Shown here in pieces: positions 34,648 through 48,039 of a stretch of 64,000 bases of DNA; the stretch's first letter is position 1; each line of letters begins with the position of its first letter. This DNA is from Kingdonia uniflora (Eukaryota; Streptophyta; Magnoliopsida; Ranunculales; Circaeasteraceae): positions 372,001 through 436,000 of the forward strand of contig JACGCM010000428.1 in the NCBI GenBank assembly GCA_014058105.1, given 5' to 3'. The translations under genes were made by a program, and so were the position numbers. The notes beneath the pieces are model-generated. The model did not search any database and was not told where the DNA came from. It was given only the letters and a program-made list of their open reading frames with translations.

Positions 34648-35996
34648 ATGGTCAAATCTAGGCGAACAACAACCGGAATCCAGCTCGATCTTTCAGTTAA
34701 GCTGGAACAACTTATAGAGCTACGGGCAAATCGTAACACCAAGATGGAGAAATACAATAAGCTCGGACGTCAATTAACTCTCGATCGAGAGCTCCATGAG
34801 AAGGAGCTAGATGACGAAAGATAAGCTCATTTGACAGTGCTTAAACGATATAAATATCAAATGATAATAATACAGACTGCCTTACAAGCTTTGCAAAACA
34901 CCCAACAGGCTGCTCCAACACGAGATCATGATCAGGTGCCAGAAGCCTCCTAGGTTTCTGCGCGGGAAAGATTGGGACCTCAAGGAGCCACCAGTAAAGC
35001 TATCTCCAGGAATATTCAGAATGAACCTTAACCTTCCATTCATTTGGGCCGTGAAGATCAATCTGAGATCAGCTGTGGTCATTGATGTTCTATACGTCAA
35101 GTGGAAGAAAAACGACCTCAACTTTGAGTTCCAGCACGAGATCGCTTGAGTGAGGGTACCAGTACTCACAATCAACAACTTCCACGTCAAACCACTCAGT
35201 CGGCCTGTCATTATGTCAATAAAGATCATATGGACCAGCGTATTAAGGAGTTGATCGAAGCACAAGTTCTGGGCACTGCCGATGACCTTACCAAGTTACA
35301 AGGAAGTCCAATTGCCAAATAACTATTCAATATGGAAATACCGAAAGGTTTTCATACTCTGAAAATTCATAAATACAAGGGTACCGATCCGAAGGAGCAC
35401 ATTCAACAATACTGTGATTCATTGGGGTTGTACTCCAATCTCAACCACATTCTCTGTCGTCTGTTTGATACAAGCCTGTAGGTGGAACCGCTTCGATGGT
35501 TCCACTCTCTACCTGAAGATTCCATATACACATTCGACCAGCTACAAAAACAATTCATCAAGACATATGCTCACAATAGAGATAACGAAGAAAATTTATA
35601 TTCTCTTATCAGTCTCAAACAGTCACACGGAGGGAACTCGAGGTTTTTGTGAAGAAATTTTAGGAGCTTGTGCGTAAAGTTGACAATCTCAATTAGAAAA
35701 CAGTTGTTACTGCTTTCACCAACACGCTTAAGTTCGACTGCAAAGCCAAAGAGCACTTCTTCCTCAACAAACCTACAACCTTGGAGGATATGATCACCAA
35801 GGTTAATAGTTACGCCTACTTAGAAAGGATGATGTCCGAAAAGCATAAATCTACTAAATTCGTCCTTACCACGAAAGGTCCATCTACAGATCGAAGTACT
35901 GAACCGAAGGAGGATCAGGGTGACCAAACGTGCGCCAAGGGAAACACTGGCAACCCTCAGAAAGGCGGTTCACAAGTCAAACAGGTCCTCCCATAG
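34648..35996 (+). pseudogene. Gag of element C, broken
   Basis: It starts at ATG 34648 (MVKSRRTTTGIQLDL). The N-terminal half is charged and helical (KYNKLGRQLTLDRELHEKEL). The gag core lies at about 35225-35640 (MDQRIKELIEAQVLGTADD, FHTLKIHKYKGTD, LGLYSNLNHILCRLFDTSL, DQLQKQFIKTYAHNRDN). A region with MITKVNSYAYLERMMSEKH then a basic tail follows near 35790-35990. About six stops and two frameshifts are visible. Gag forms the particle and binds element RNA; here it can no longer do so. Confidence 0.85.
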
Positions 35997-38900
35997 ATGA
36001 ATGTTTGGATCTCTATACTTTTTCCAATCCTCTCAAAGGATAACTTCTACCGTCTCTCCCAACCATTGGAACTAATCGAGAATTGGCCGAACTGCATGCA
36101 TCATAAGGTAAACCATCATTCTCCTGACAATTACTATACTTTACAGAGGATGCTCGAATACATTTTCAAGGAGGGACAGATGTTCGAATATATTGTCGAC
36201 CTGGAATCATACAAGGATGAAAGCTATAAGAAGCAGCTTAAAGTTGTCCAGGTTGAAGATCAAGTTGAGGAGAAGTATCTCTACTATATACGCCATAGCA
36301 ACATGATCGAAATCAATCAGATCACCAACTTTAACAGTTTCATGCGTAGGAGACTGTCAGAATGCTACAATCTCACACCTCATGACAAATAAGCCAAACT
36401 TCTGCCTGAGTTGAGCAATCGCCAGCTCAGGATCTCATTTAAAGATTATGATACTAGTCATGTCAAGTTTCACATCATGATGCATTAGTCATAATGCTCA
36501 TGATGAAGAAGTTTTTCATATACACAGTAATGATCGATACTGGCAGCGGTATTAAGATTTTCTTCAGAGCACTATCGACCAAATGGGATTGGCCGATCAA
36601 GTTATTCAAAGTGACACCGATATCAGTGAATTCAATGGTTTTAAAGAAGAATAAGTATAAAAGATCATCTTACCTATTACCACAGGACAAGCCACAATCG
36701 ACGTCATTTTCTATTTGATCAATGCAAAATATCATTATCTCAGGATTATGGGCCTTTGCTGGATTCATAACATGGAGGCAATCGCTTCTACCTATCATCA
36801 AGCACTCCATTTCAAACACAACGATGGTATGTATGAGATCCAGTCAAAAGCTTTCTCGAGCTTACGAAAACCCCGCCTCTGCTATTCTAGATACCTCTGA
36901 TAGGTATGTTGCATAACAATTACAGAAAGCTAATCACCCCGATGGTCAGTCTTCTACGGAGGAGCCCACTAAATACATCAACATTGATGGGCCTAGCAGA
37001 GGTACTTTCATCGATACTAAGATGGTTCAACACGAAAAAGATGCTATCATTCAGTTCTTACAACTAAATAGAGACATTTTTACGTAGTCTTTCGAAAAGA
37101 TGTCTGGGGTCGATCCGACCAAGGCATGTCACAAATTGGCCATCAACATCAATGTCACGACAGTCAAACAAAAACAACGACGCCTTTCACTGCAACTTTG
37201 AAGTAAAGTTAACATAGAGATCGAGAAACTGATCAAAGTGGGATTCATTTGAGAAGCTAAATATACAAATTGGATATGCAACATCGTCATTGTACCAAAG
37301 AAGAATGGAAAAATCGGAGTTTGTGTAGATTTCACCGATCTGAACAAACATACTCCAAAATATTGTTTCCCTCTTTTTAACATTTATCAGATCTTTGATT
37401 CCATGATAGGTCACGAACTCCTATCTATGATGGACGCTGCTTCTAGATACAATCAGATTCGATTCTTGGATGAAGATCAAGAAAATGCTACTTTCATCAC
37501 TGAAAGAGGACTCTACTACTATAAAGTCATGCCCTTCGGACTCAAGAACGCAGGTGTAACTTATCAATGGTTGATGACCACTATGTTCAGAGCACATCTT
37601 GGGAAAGTCATGGAAGTCTATATTGATGATCTATTGTGCAAAAGCATACAGTCCATCAACCACATTTCAGATCTCAACACAATATTTAACATTCTTTGAT
37701 TTTATAGGATGCGTCACAATCATGATAAGTGTCAATTCAGAGTACATTTAGGTTGATTTCTAGGCCACCTCATCAGCAAGAAGGAGATTGAGGCCAATCC
37801 TGATCAGATTCGGGCACTCCTCAACATGCCATCTCTAAAACAACTAAAGACGTTCATAAACTTGTCGACAAGAATATCGCTATCAACCATTTTTTTTTAA
37901 AATCTTAAAACTGCTGTCGTTGGCTATTCTTATTTCTCTGCAGTTCCACCAAACAAGGAAAAGTTCAGCCAAATATAGAGGTTCAATGGACATCAGAATG
38001 CGAAACAGCTTTTTAGGATCTTAAAACCTATTTGGGGAAGTCTCCTATCATAAGCACCCCAATAGATAATGAGAAACTGATTATCTACCTAGAAGCTACA
38101 GATACTTTACTCAACTAGATTCTCATTCAACTTAAAGGGAAATTAAGAAACCAGTCTACTTCATCAACAAAACCCTTACTCCAGTAGAATCGAGGTACTC
38201 TTAAATTAAGAATCTTCTTCTCACTCTTGTTTATACTACACAGAAACTCAAGCACTACTTCCAGGCTCATTCAGTCAAAGTTATGACGAACTACCCACCT
38301 CAGGAGGTTCTGGCCAAGAAAGAAAAATCAAGAAGAGTACAACAGTGGTCAATCAGTTTAGGAGAACATGATATCAAGTTTGAACAAAGTCATTCTGAAA
38401 AGGGTCAGGCCGTTGCCGATTTTCTCGCGGATTATCCAGTGGAAGATCCCGAGTGGGAGGAGTACGATCCTGACCTTGCCGAGGAAGTTTCCAAAGATCC
38501 ACCCCACAAAGTATATGACGAGCGAGATGAATGGATTACAAGAAAAACGTGGAGACTTCTTACAGATGGATCAGCAGGACCCGCAGGGTTAGGAATTAGA
38601 ATCGTATTGATTACCCCTTCCAACGGTAGAATTGAGAAATCAATCCGCTTAGATTTTGAGGCCTCAAACAATGTCACCGAGTATGAAGCTCTCATTCACA
38701 GACTTGACCTCGCTCTTGAGCTCGGCATCCCCGAACTCTTAGTTTATGTAAATTCACTACTCATCGTCCACCATTACTCTAAGAAATACAAGAAGAATGG
38801 CAAGATGATTGAATACGCAACCCTCATTGCAGATAGGATGAGAGTGTTCGTGCAAGCAACTCTTGATTATCTTCCGCAAGAAGAAAATAGCTATGCCGAT

Positions 38901-40286
38901 TCCTTGGAATATCTAGCCAGGGTCATAGGGACAAAAGCTTAAAATCTCCAGATCAAAGTGATTTCAACCTCCAGTATTGATCGCATTTTTGTATGCACGA
39001 TCAACACTTGGGGCGATAATGGGGGAGGCGACGATTGGCAAAAGCCTTTCTTAGTTTAACTCGAAATCGACAATAAATGCGAAGGACCACTTCTAGTATA
39101 TTCGAAGGAGCGCCGACAGCTGATATACAACGCAAAGCACTACACTAATCAAAACGGAACCTTATACCTCCGTTCAGTCGTGGGGCCTTACTTCAAGTGC
39201 CTTTTCAAGCAGAAAGTGGACGAGATGCTCCTCGATCTGCATGAAGGAGCGTGTGGCTCTCATGTCGCAGGTCAATTATTGGTAAATTGAACCATTACAC
39301 AAGGAGTCTTCTGGCTTGGTATGCGCAAGCAAGCAGAAGAGTATTCACGCAAATGTGATGCATGCCAACGACATGGACATATGATCCGTGCCCCTGCGCT
39401 CAAGCTCCATGCAAGCAAGGTATTATGGCAATTCAAAAGATGGGTACTCGATCTTGTCGGTGAATTCCCTAATTTTCCAGGTAACTGCTGCCACCTACTC
39501 GTATCTATCGATTATTTTACAAAATGGGCAGAAGCAGTTCCACTCTGTCAAACCATAGAAGAAGAGGTCATCTCTTTTATCTTGGAACACATCATCACTC
39601 AGTTTGGGTGCCCCCACCTAATTCGTATCGATAACGGTCCCCAGTTCGTTGGAGAAAAAGTCGTAACTTTCCTTAATCAACACAACATTATTCACTCACC
39701 ATCTAATCCCTAGTACCATCATGGAAATGCCCAAGCTGAAATCACCAACAAAACCATCATGGATGGGCTCAAGAAAATGCTACATATACAGAAAATAGGG
39801 AATTGGGTTCGCGAACTTCCTTATGTCTTATGAGCATATTATACTACTCCACGCCAGTCGACAGGCTGTACTCCATTCCTCCTTGCCTATGGCACCGATG
39901 CCATAGTTCCCACCGAATACTATCATCAAGTCAAAGATCACGAGCTATCTGACGGGGAAAATGAGTTCGAATTGGCCTGCAACCTCAAATGGATTGCTAA
40001 AAATAGGGAATGCGCCATCGCTAACCTAGGTCGATATCACCATATGCTGGCCAGTTCGTATAATAAATGAGTCATATGCTGTACCTTCCAAATCGATGAT
40101 CTCGTCCTCAGAGAAATACCTCAACACCACTTAGAGCCTTATACTGGGAAACTTGGAGACAATTGGGAGGGTCCATTTCATATCACAGGTCTCTCAGGCT
40201 TGGGATCATATTACTCCATGACAGAAGAGGGAGTTAACATTTCAAATCCTTGGAATACTAGGTGACTGAAACAGTATTATCGTTAA
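35997..40286 (+). pseudogene. Pol of element C (protease, RT, two RNase H domains, integrase), broken
   Basis: A nucleocapsid-like segment (HHKVNHHSPDNYYTLQRMLE) lies near 36098. Protease DTGS is intact at 36536-36547. RT lies at about 37210-37860, with ELLSMMDAASRYNQIR and the catalytic YIDD at 37619-37630. Gypsy RNase H (about 37980-38420) leads in the same open frame into an archaeal-type RNase H (about 38545-38940, LLTDGSAGPAG, NNVTEYEALIH). The third acidic position of the latter reads VNS where B has TDS. Integrase spans about 39170-40286 with CDACQRHGH, LDLVGEF, LIRIDNGPQFVG and HSPSNP, ending QYYR. The 219-codon and 130-codon open pieces are well kept, but stops elsewhere break it. 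Confidence 0.87.
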
Positions 40287-40472
40287 GTCCCTCACTATTC
40301 CATTTTAAATTCTCGCTTTTTCCATTCTAAAAGTAAGATTTTCATCTCCATCCAATATAAATCCTTTTCTATTTTATGAAACTTACAAGTTTTTCTCCCA
40401 TATGTCTCTCTACTTCATAGACAACACATAGATTTAAGCATAGATAATACTAGCTTTCAATCGACCTTTATA

Positions 40473-40760
40473 CTAGCTAAATCAAGGATAACACTTGGTT
40501 TGGTTGACTCTACTAAATCTTTGTGATTAAAACTAAGGTAACATTTGTTTTACATCCAAAACTCTACCAGACATAAGATAAAGCCAAGGTAAAATTAGTT
40601 TTCATCTACCTTAATATGGCTGCAACATCATACCAGTTAAATCAAGGATAACACTTAGTTTGGCTGACTCTGCTAAATCTCTATGATTAAAATTAAGGTA
40701 ACACTTGTTTTGCATCAAAGACTCTACCAGACATAAAATAAAGTAAAGGTAAAGACTAAG
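40473..40760. repeat. Tandem repeat, about 1.8 copies of a 160-bp unit, behind the C integrase
   Basis: The block AAATCAAGGATAACACTT recurs 160 bp apart (40479 and 40639), with GACTCTRCTAAATCT and ACTCTACCAGACATAA following in both. The opening of the same unit is found at 5760-5801 in element A. Element D carries an unrelated repeat at the equivalent place. Confidence 0.88.
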
Positions 40761-40769
40761 GTAACACAT

Positions 40770-42440
40770 GGTTCCTGAGGTCGAAGGACGCTTTAGCATT
40801 TACTTCTTGGGAAATGTTCGAGCTAATTTGCTCGATGTGGCAGACTCAGGTAACCCTGTGCAGTCCACTCTAGGGGGTTTGGGTAAGTTGACTCGCCTTT
40901 CCCCATCAGTTCCCTTTTTCTTACTATCATCAGTACTCGTCATTAGCCTCGTCGACTAATCTTTTTAAGCTTTTTTAGCTCAATTGTTAACACGCTTCTT
41001 CCTGCTAATGCCAAGTTATTCCAACACAGCTTCGAGCTCTATCTCTTCTTGAGCAGCTATTTCCAACAACGACTCTTTCCTTTCCACCTGAGATTAAGGA
41101 GCTGTCATTCATAAAACATTATCATCAGCAGAGCATCATACAATTTCAACTATCAATCTCATACATTATACATTATTATACTTTGCTTTACAGTCATAAA
41201 CAGAAGTTTCATGGGTTCTTCATCATCTCTCTGAAGGCAATCACCCTTCACCCATATCACATTATCATTCCATGGCTGACCTGCTGAGTTCAGATCGAAG
41301 AAGTGAGGCCTAGTCGAGCTCATAAATAAATATGCCCTTCCACTTGCAGAATAATTTTTTACCCCATAAAATTGCAAAACATTCTCAGAGGATATCCTCC
41401 TCCTTCTCCCATCGCCTTCCCACCGTGTATTTAGAGATTTACAAATACTTATAACCTCCTACATGTTCTTATTCCTCTGAACGGGACATGCCCTGATGAG
41501 ATTCATAATCCCTTTATCCAGATTGCTAAGGGAAAGACTCAACCCATACTACAACTGAGATAGGTCCCTCCTGAAAGTTTAGTCTGAATATTCCTTCTCA
41601 TCAAAATACTCTAAAGAGATCGATTCGTCAATGCCCCTATCTCTTTTCTCCTTCGTCAGATTATCCAACAAATAAAAATATTTCTCTCCCGTCGCTATAG
41701 TGCAACCCCTAAATTGCCTGCCAGCGTATTCTATACAGTTACCCCATCTATCTCCTAAAGAGGCCTTGGCTTTGCAAAAGTCTTTGAATACGTCTGAGTG
41801 AGGAGGACAGGATACCAATCTTCCAGGGAAATCTGTAAATTAATCAACACCTATTTCTTCCTCACTTTCTGACATTTCAGTCTCAGACTCAGTCGACCAA
41901 CCTAAGGTCGATGCCTCATTTACAAGGGAACTTACCATATCAACTACAAAAAAGGATTTTTATCCTACACAAACTCTCCTCACGATCAACCTACATACAG
42001 GTCCAGGTATCTATTATTATCTTTTACATATATGTCATTCACATGCAAATATCTTTTGTACATCATATACCACACGGATATTCATAGATTACTATATATA
42101 GTAATTTTTAGATTTGCCTAAATGCAGAGTATGATCTTAAAAAAAACACATATGTGCAACACAAATCCTTTACTTACATTCTATGACGGAATACGAATCT
42201 GAGGCAGTGCCAAATCCTTCCCTTATAACGCCGCTGTATAACCACCTTCGTGATTCAGTCTCAGCAACTCTCTCACACTTTGACTGTAGATCACTTTTGA
42301 TTAACTCCTTACGAGTTTCTATGCTATTTTTGTCTTTCTTCTTACTTCCTCTCTCAATGCTCTTCAAGTTTTTAGAAGTTGAGAAATGTTTGAATGACGA
42401 AGATGAAGTAGTATTTATATTTTTTCTCTATAATTGCAGG
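40770..42440 (-). pseudogene. Antisense extra gene of element C (putative gypsy-type transposon family), 3 exons visible
   Basis: Read against the direction of the retrotransposon. Exon 1 ends at 42178 (TASDSYSVIE) before GTAAGT. Exon 2 starts at 41943 after TTTTTTGTAG; the splice keeps the frame and gives SVIEFDMVSSLVNEAS. Exon 2 holds DVFKDFCKAKASLGDRWGN and PHFFDLNSAGQPWNDN, with an internal stop region near 41580. It ends near 41192; exon 3 starts at 41087 (RKESLLEIAAQEEIELEAVL) and decays towards 40770. Each part aligns with the antisense gene of D at matching splice positions. The long coiled-coil exons of D are absent. Function unknown; antisense extra ORFs are known in the Tat group. 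Confidence 0.75.
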
Positions 42441-45400
42441 CAATTATTGAGCCTCACACGAGTCGTCCTCGGTTTTGGAACAGAGGCATCCCTTCTACTA
42501 TCGATGTCAAACATCTTACACCTTTTTGGTGAAAATGTCTTCCCATCATGGCCCTTTGCCTTTAATTTTAATATATTTTTATCTCTCTTTTCCAAATCTC
42601 CCTCTGACCTAACCACACTTATGATGACTTACGCTTACACGCAATCGAGTTTTCAAAGCTTTTATACAAGGGACAAAATCAGAGGCTTCCTATTTTTTTT
42701 ATGCTTGCTTCTTCTACTTATAGCAGCAATGATGTCATTTCCGAAGCTCTCATAACAAATTTTTAAATTTGTTTTTCACAACAGTTAAAAATAACATTCG
42801 CAATAATAGAGGATCTATTTAACTCTTATTCGCATTCCACTACATAAAAACGTGTAAATACCAACACTTTTGCATAGTAATTTGCGACTTGGCGCATGTA
42901 TCATACTTTGAATAAAAATTACAACTTCTATTAGAAGTCTTAATTTTAGAACCCCTGTCGTTTTAATTTTTTTTCCTTCTAATTTATGTCTTAAAACATA
43001 CGACTGTTTTAGGAGTTATAAAACTATTTTAATTTAGACACTTGATCAAGTCGCTTAATTTGATTAAAAATATACAACTTTAATCCTTCTCTCCAAAAAC
43101 AAACTCTTGTGCCAGGAAGGAGGAATCGTCCACTTTCTTTCTAGAACGAACGCCGTAGGTTGGCTATTGTGCATTTGTCTTTAGAATAGAGTTTTGAGCC
43201 GTAGTTAAATAAGAGCACCACGCCTTTAGTAGCTTTTTGAGGCCCCATAAATAAATAGACAAAATGTGTCGTAGTTAAAAAAGAGCAGGCGCCTACAATA
43301 AAGGCTACTATGTCATCCAAATAAAGTTATTTTTTACAATAATGACATAAATTGGTCTTATTTCAGATTTTATCAAGAAAATTGTCGTTAAAATTAATCT
43401 ACTTAATCGTTTTACTTAAAAATGACTTCACTACTCATTTTGCCTATATACAACGTCATTCGGAAACGACAAGTCGCATCTATGTCGTATTTAAACCAAA
43501 TGACATTGTTCTTTGAGTTTCATTTTTACCCAAACCTTCGACTATAACTTCCGAGAGAGTAGTCGTGGGAAACAAAATTTTGGTGCAATTCGAAGAGAGA
43601 ATTTTGAGCAGATTTTTATTTGATTTGATGCGAACCCAACAAAATGAAGAGGATAATTACGAAATTTAAGAATCTAAAGAAGTTTTGGTATGACGAACTG
43701 CAAGTTGGGGAATCTCAGCCGCCATCTTTCAAATTTTAGTGAGGAAGCCCTAATTTCGGATGAAAGCCTTCATCAAATTTTTGTTCTGAGCAAATTTCAG
43801 CCCTAATCAAAGATTTAGACATTGGCACAGGTAAGAAATTTCCCAATTAATTTCTACCCAAATTTTCCTGAAGATTTATCTGATTTTGATTTCTTTCATC
43901 AAAAGGGGTTTTGATTCTGATGTTAGATTCATAATTTGGCACTTCTTAGTTGTATTCCAATATAAATAACCTAGAAATATCAGTTTTTTCTTGCATTCAG
44001 TCATATTAGAATGATGAGATTGAGTTTTATGATGGGTATACGATTATTGGGAGTTGTAGTGATGCTTATGGGATGATATTTGGATTCATAAACTGGTTAT
44101 TCTCTTGAAGGAATTAGATTTATTGAAGATGAAGGTTTTGGGTATTTTCTTTGGATAATAGATTTTGGGTCATTCTTTGGGAGGGAAATTGGCGTAAGTA
44201 CTCCAATTAATTATTCTCTTTTAAAGTTATTCACAACCCTTGAAATGCCTTAATATACTTCCGATTATTGGATTCCATTAGGACAAGGTGAGGGAGTTGC
44301 CTCCGGCAGCATAGGTAATGGCTTTGGTCAAGTAAAACTGAAATCAGGATGTTTAGATGTAGGGTTCATTTTATGGGTACTCAAGGTAATCCTAAATATA
44401 TTAAAGAAATATTTTTGAAACTCCTCGATCACATCTACAAATTATGTTTTCCAGAATCTATTTTCTTCTCCATCTTTTTAAGTGAACCGGACACAATCTA
44501 GCTTTACTTCTCTATAAACCTGTCAATGGAGATTTTAGCTACATAAATCGTTAATCTCAATTAAATTAATGATAAAGTCCATGCATGGCATTTGTTTAAC
44601 CTAAAATCCATTTTATCTTAACCTTTTGTTATCTTTGCTCTTTTGTGTAACCTCTTGTATACTTCTATTATTTAATGTGAGAAGGCTTTAACTAACCCCT
44701 TCTTGTTTGTTCGCCCTCCTGTTTGGCTTATCCTTTGCAGGCCTTTATGTTTGGTCGAGCATGATATTAGTTGATGGAACATGGTCAAGAGTTCAGGTAT
44801 ACATTTTATCATACAAAAATGTAAAAAGTATTTAATCAGTTTGCCCTTTAATAGACTTGAAGTGCCATGTGTATTTGTGATTTAACCTCATTATTACAAT
44901 TGTGTTTTGCATTCATTCTTAAAGCGGGAACAAGCACGTCATTGGTGCCTGGCTGAAAGTAAGTCATTAAGAGGAGATCTTAATCTAGATTTTTAGTTTA
45001 AATTTCAAAGTGCATCATGTCCTTTTTTTATTGTGAATGAAGCATTGGTTACAACCTGTAGTTACTAATGGAAGGATGTTGATGGTCAGATGGGCTCAAT
45101 AGACGAAAGAGGCCAGGGGTACTTGAGTGAAGATTAGAGTCTCGTTCGCCCATTTGCAATTTCTAGAAAGATGCATCCTTTGGGTGTAACTCACACCGAA
45201 TCATTTTCAGCCCTGCCGATAGTTTAGAGTGTGGGAAGAATCTTCTGGAGTACAAAGATTAGGTTCACTAAATTGAACTAATGCCTTTCGACACGGTAAC
45301 AACGCTCATCCATTGTCAAACTGGAAACCATGTGAGTTTTCATTTACATTTCTTCATGTCTTTTTTTTTCATTAGTTTGATATACTTGTTCATGTATATA

Positions 45401-45607
45401 TTTTACTTCACAAGTCCTAAGAAAAAGTTCTGAAAGAAAAGAGCTAGGATTGAGTTAGGATTCAAGGTAGGTGGTCAAGAAGGTAGGCAGAAAGATAGTA
45501 CCCTGAAGTCGATATGGATAGGCGAAAGTTGGTGGCTATAGTCTTTTTTCCGAGAGCAGGTCTGGAGTGGAGCCCAGAAGTTTGATGAGGCAGACCACCT
45601 TGGATAG

Positions 45608-45719
45608 GAGTATTGATATAACAACCCGCTACTAGCAGCTGGCTCAAAATGTTAAGAGTGTTGACATAACAACAAGCTACTAGCAGCTGGCTCAAAAGGT
45701 TAGGAGTATCGACATAACA
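45608..45719. repeat. Tandem repeat, 2.3 copies of a 48-bp unit
   Basis: Units start at 45608, 45656 and 45704 (partial). Shared core: CTACTAGCAGCTGGCTCAAA. The first two copies differ at a few positions. Confidence 0.9.
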
Positions 45720-46324
45720 GCTAGCTTTTTAAAAGCCCATTGATAGCAACTTAAAAACACTAGGACTCAATGGGCATCCCCTGGTCTAACATCTCTTTTA
45801 GGTAGCCATCAGGTGCTAGGATCCTTGTTATTTCTTTAATCTGTTTCATTTCTCTAAGGAGGGATATGCAGAGTCTATTGATTCGAAAAAGGAGGCTCTA
45901 CGGGAGTTTTCCTTTAAAATAAAGCAGTGGCAGAGCCGCACTACAGGGTAATTAAGGAGTCTTTTTTTACTTCCCTATTGTGGTTTTATTGCCTTCCATT
46001 TTTCATGAAACTTTTTCTTACCTAATACTCGTCGTTATTTGCAACAGTTGGAACCTTTTTCCATATAAGATTCTAATATTTTTCAAAGTAAAGTTCAAAG
46101 TTCTTGAAGTGATTCGAAAAGCTAGTGTAGCTTGTAGATATAATATTTAGCCCTTTACGGTCTTAGTAATGTAAGATTTCCTTTTACAGTTTAAAGTTTA
46201 AGCTGCACAGTTGTAGGTAAAGTGAGAAGTAAATATAAAGTTCAGCTCTTAATATATAATGCTTGCCTGCTTTCCCAGATCCTGCACTATTAGCCTTCCT
46301 CCGGCCATCAATCCTTCCCTCCTA

Positions 46325-46350
46325 ATATATATATATATATATATATATAT
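46325..46350. repeat. TA microsatellite
   Basis: About 13 uninterrupted TA units. Confidence 0.95.
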
Positions 46351-47042
46351 GTTTATAAGCTGTCAACATTATTATTTGAATATACTAATAGCTTTATGTT
46401 TACTACTAGATATTGCACAAATTCCCATTCAACCGCATTGCTCCCTCCAGCCTTAATTTCTTTCATCTCCTTCTCGCTCTTATCCAATAATATCAACTAA
46501 ACTTTCATCTCTTCATCCCTGAGGTGAGCTTCACACAGGTATGACATGCTTCTTCTTATTCTCTTTACAGAAATAGCGCTATATAAAGAAAAAGAACCTA
46601 TATATATAGTTTTTTGGTACTGAACCTCGTCCTGCTACTGCTTAACAAGAGGTTGCCTTTTGTACCCCAATATGTTCTTCTTCACTATTCATGTCTGTAT
46701 ACAATTCAGTTTGGTTGATATATAGGTATTTGAATATAATTTATCCCCCTTTCGTCAATATATATCAGACCCAAAGTCATATTAGATTCGAAGAATATTG
46801 TTCAGCTTTAAAGTATAAACTCTGTGTTTCATGCATCGTGAAAAATTAGATATGTAATTTTTGGGCTGGTATGTAAAAGCATGTCGAGCATAGGTATGTA
46901 AAAATTATAGATGCTCTAAAATTCAATATATTCTAGCTAATAGAATATGGCGTAAAAGATAGACCCTATTACATTTGTTTGAATTTACATTACAAAGTAT
47001 AATAAGATTTATGCATCACTGCCAAATCAATCTAATAAACTG

Positions 47043-47408
47043 GTTGCGGGACTGACAAACAACTCTTGTATAGCGAAATCCCATGAAGTACGCCATTGTG
47101 TACGGAAGTATTACACTCTTGGGGAATATGTGCTTGAAGTTGCGAAGGTAACTGAGACCGCGAGATTCAAATTACACGTGTTTCATAATTTTATGTTTGT
47201 ACCCCGGGATATTTACAGTCAACGTTGACCCTTGCAAATTTTGCAGAGGAGATTGGATGATATGTTATATGTTGGACTTACTGAGGATCATAAAGAATCT
47301 GCAACAATGTTCGCAAATGTGCTTGGGTTACAGCTTCTTTTCCTGTTGCAAGCATTAAGCTCTCGCATTGAGCAAGCAGCAAAGAACAAAACAGGCAAGA
47401 GTTGCAAA
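47043..47408 (+). pseudogene. TPST: Captured fragment of a plant tyrosylprotein sulfotransferase gene, intron retained
   Basis: Exon 1 (47043-47147) reads VAGLTNNSCIAKSHEVRHCV then YTLGEYVLEVAK. A 99-bp intron follows, GTAACT to TTTGCAG (47148-47246). Exon 2 begins RRLDDMLYVGLTEDHKESAT and MFANVLGLQ, then loses family similarity. This matches the end of the sulfotransferase domain of plant TPST. That Golgi enzyme sulfates tyrosines in secreted peptides such as phytosulfokine and root growth factors. Only about 60 residues are recognisable; the PAPS-binding N-terminal part and the membrane anchor are missing. The retained intron shows it came from genomic DNA, not from mRNA. Confidence 0.83.
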
Positions 47409-48039
47409 TTAATTCTTAATTAAGAATCTCCCGGTAAAGGGTTTTCTGTCATATATTCAGTGAATGAGTTTATTAGAGCTATTTTTCATGTTCGTCATGG
47501 CACTCTATATAAAGAGTGTTCTGTCATATATTCGCCGAATAATTTTATTAGAGCTTATTCTTATGTTCTTCATGGTAAAAAAATCTCCGTTTAAAAACCA
47601 TGATTGTTTTCCCTATTATTCTTTGTTTTATGAATCTTCTATGTATGCTTGGTTAGGAGCATCTTTGAGGATGTCTTTTCAATCCATTTTCTGAACAGTC
47701 TGGACAAGTTGTTAAAACTATTTTCTAGTCACCCTTTTGTGAGCTATTATTGTGGCTGTTAGCTTATGCAACCCATACGAGACATATATTAGATGTATTA
47801 GATCTTTAATGTCTCCTCCATCCACTTTCTGAATAGAGTTAGTCTGGTTTACCCTGATCTGGGAATTAATATCTTTTCAATCCATTTTTTGAACCATCTA
47901 GATTTGCTTATATCCAGCAGGTCTATTGTAGCCATCTGCCCCATTTTTGATTAGGTTCTGAGTGTGTTTTCTATGCATCCTTGTGTTTGTTATTGTTGTA
48001 ATTTGCATGGTGTTGTTGAACCTTCCTAAAATAATTCTC
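47409..48039. other. Region between the TPST and NET3 fragments
   Basis: AT-rich with two imperfect repeats of AGAATTTTATTAGAGCT-like sequence near 47465-47560. No gene recognised. Confidence 0.45.

Larger units (their letters stand above)
33952..42837 (+). mobile_element. Tat-type Ty3/gypsy retrotransposon C, interrupted at 42838
   Basis: LTR, PBS, gag, protease, RT, two RNase H domains and integrase are followed by a 160-bp tandem repeat and an antisense gene. It is inserted in the integrase of B; the five bases before it are TTGAT. No 3' LTR is present before 42838, where a different element begins, so the rest of C would be to the right of the window. It is the same family as A and Z, and keeps the gag and protease that A lost. 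Confidence 0.85.
42838..47042. other. Left part of the probable transposon, no assigned gene
   Basis: No long open frame. Short segments with exon-like borders occur, such as 44741-44796, preceded by TTTGCAG and followed by GTATAC, and a piece after TTAAAG near 44922. The segment 43540-43830 looks like a plant 5' leader followed by an intron start (CACAGGTAAGAA near 43827). These may be further captured gene pieces, but I could not recognise the source. Confidence 0.4.

Noticed and set aside
42183..42755. 190-codon plus-strand open frame
   Set aside because: It is the reverse shadow of the antisense gene exon of element C; the minus-strand reading aligns with D and carries the splice donor, the plus-strand reading resembles nothing.
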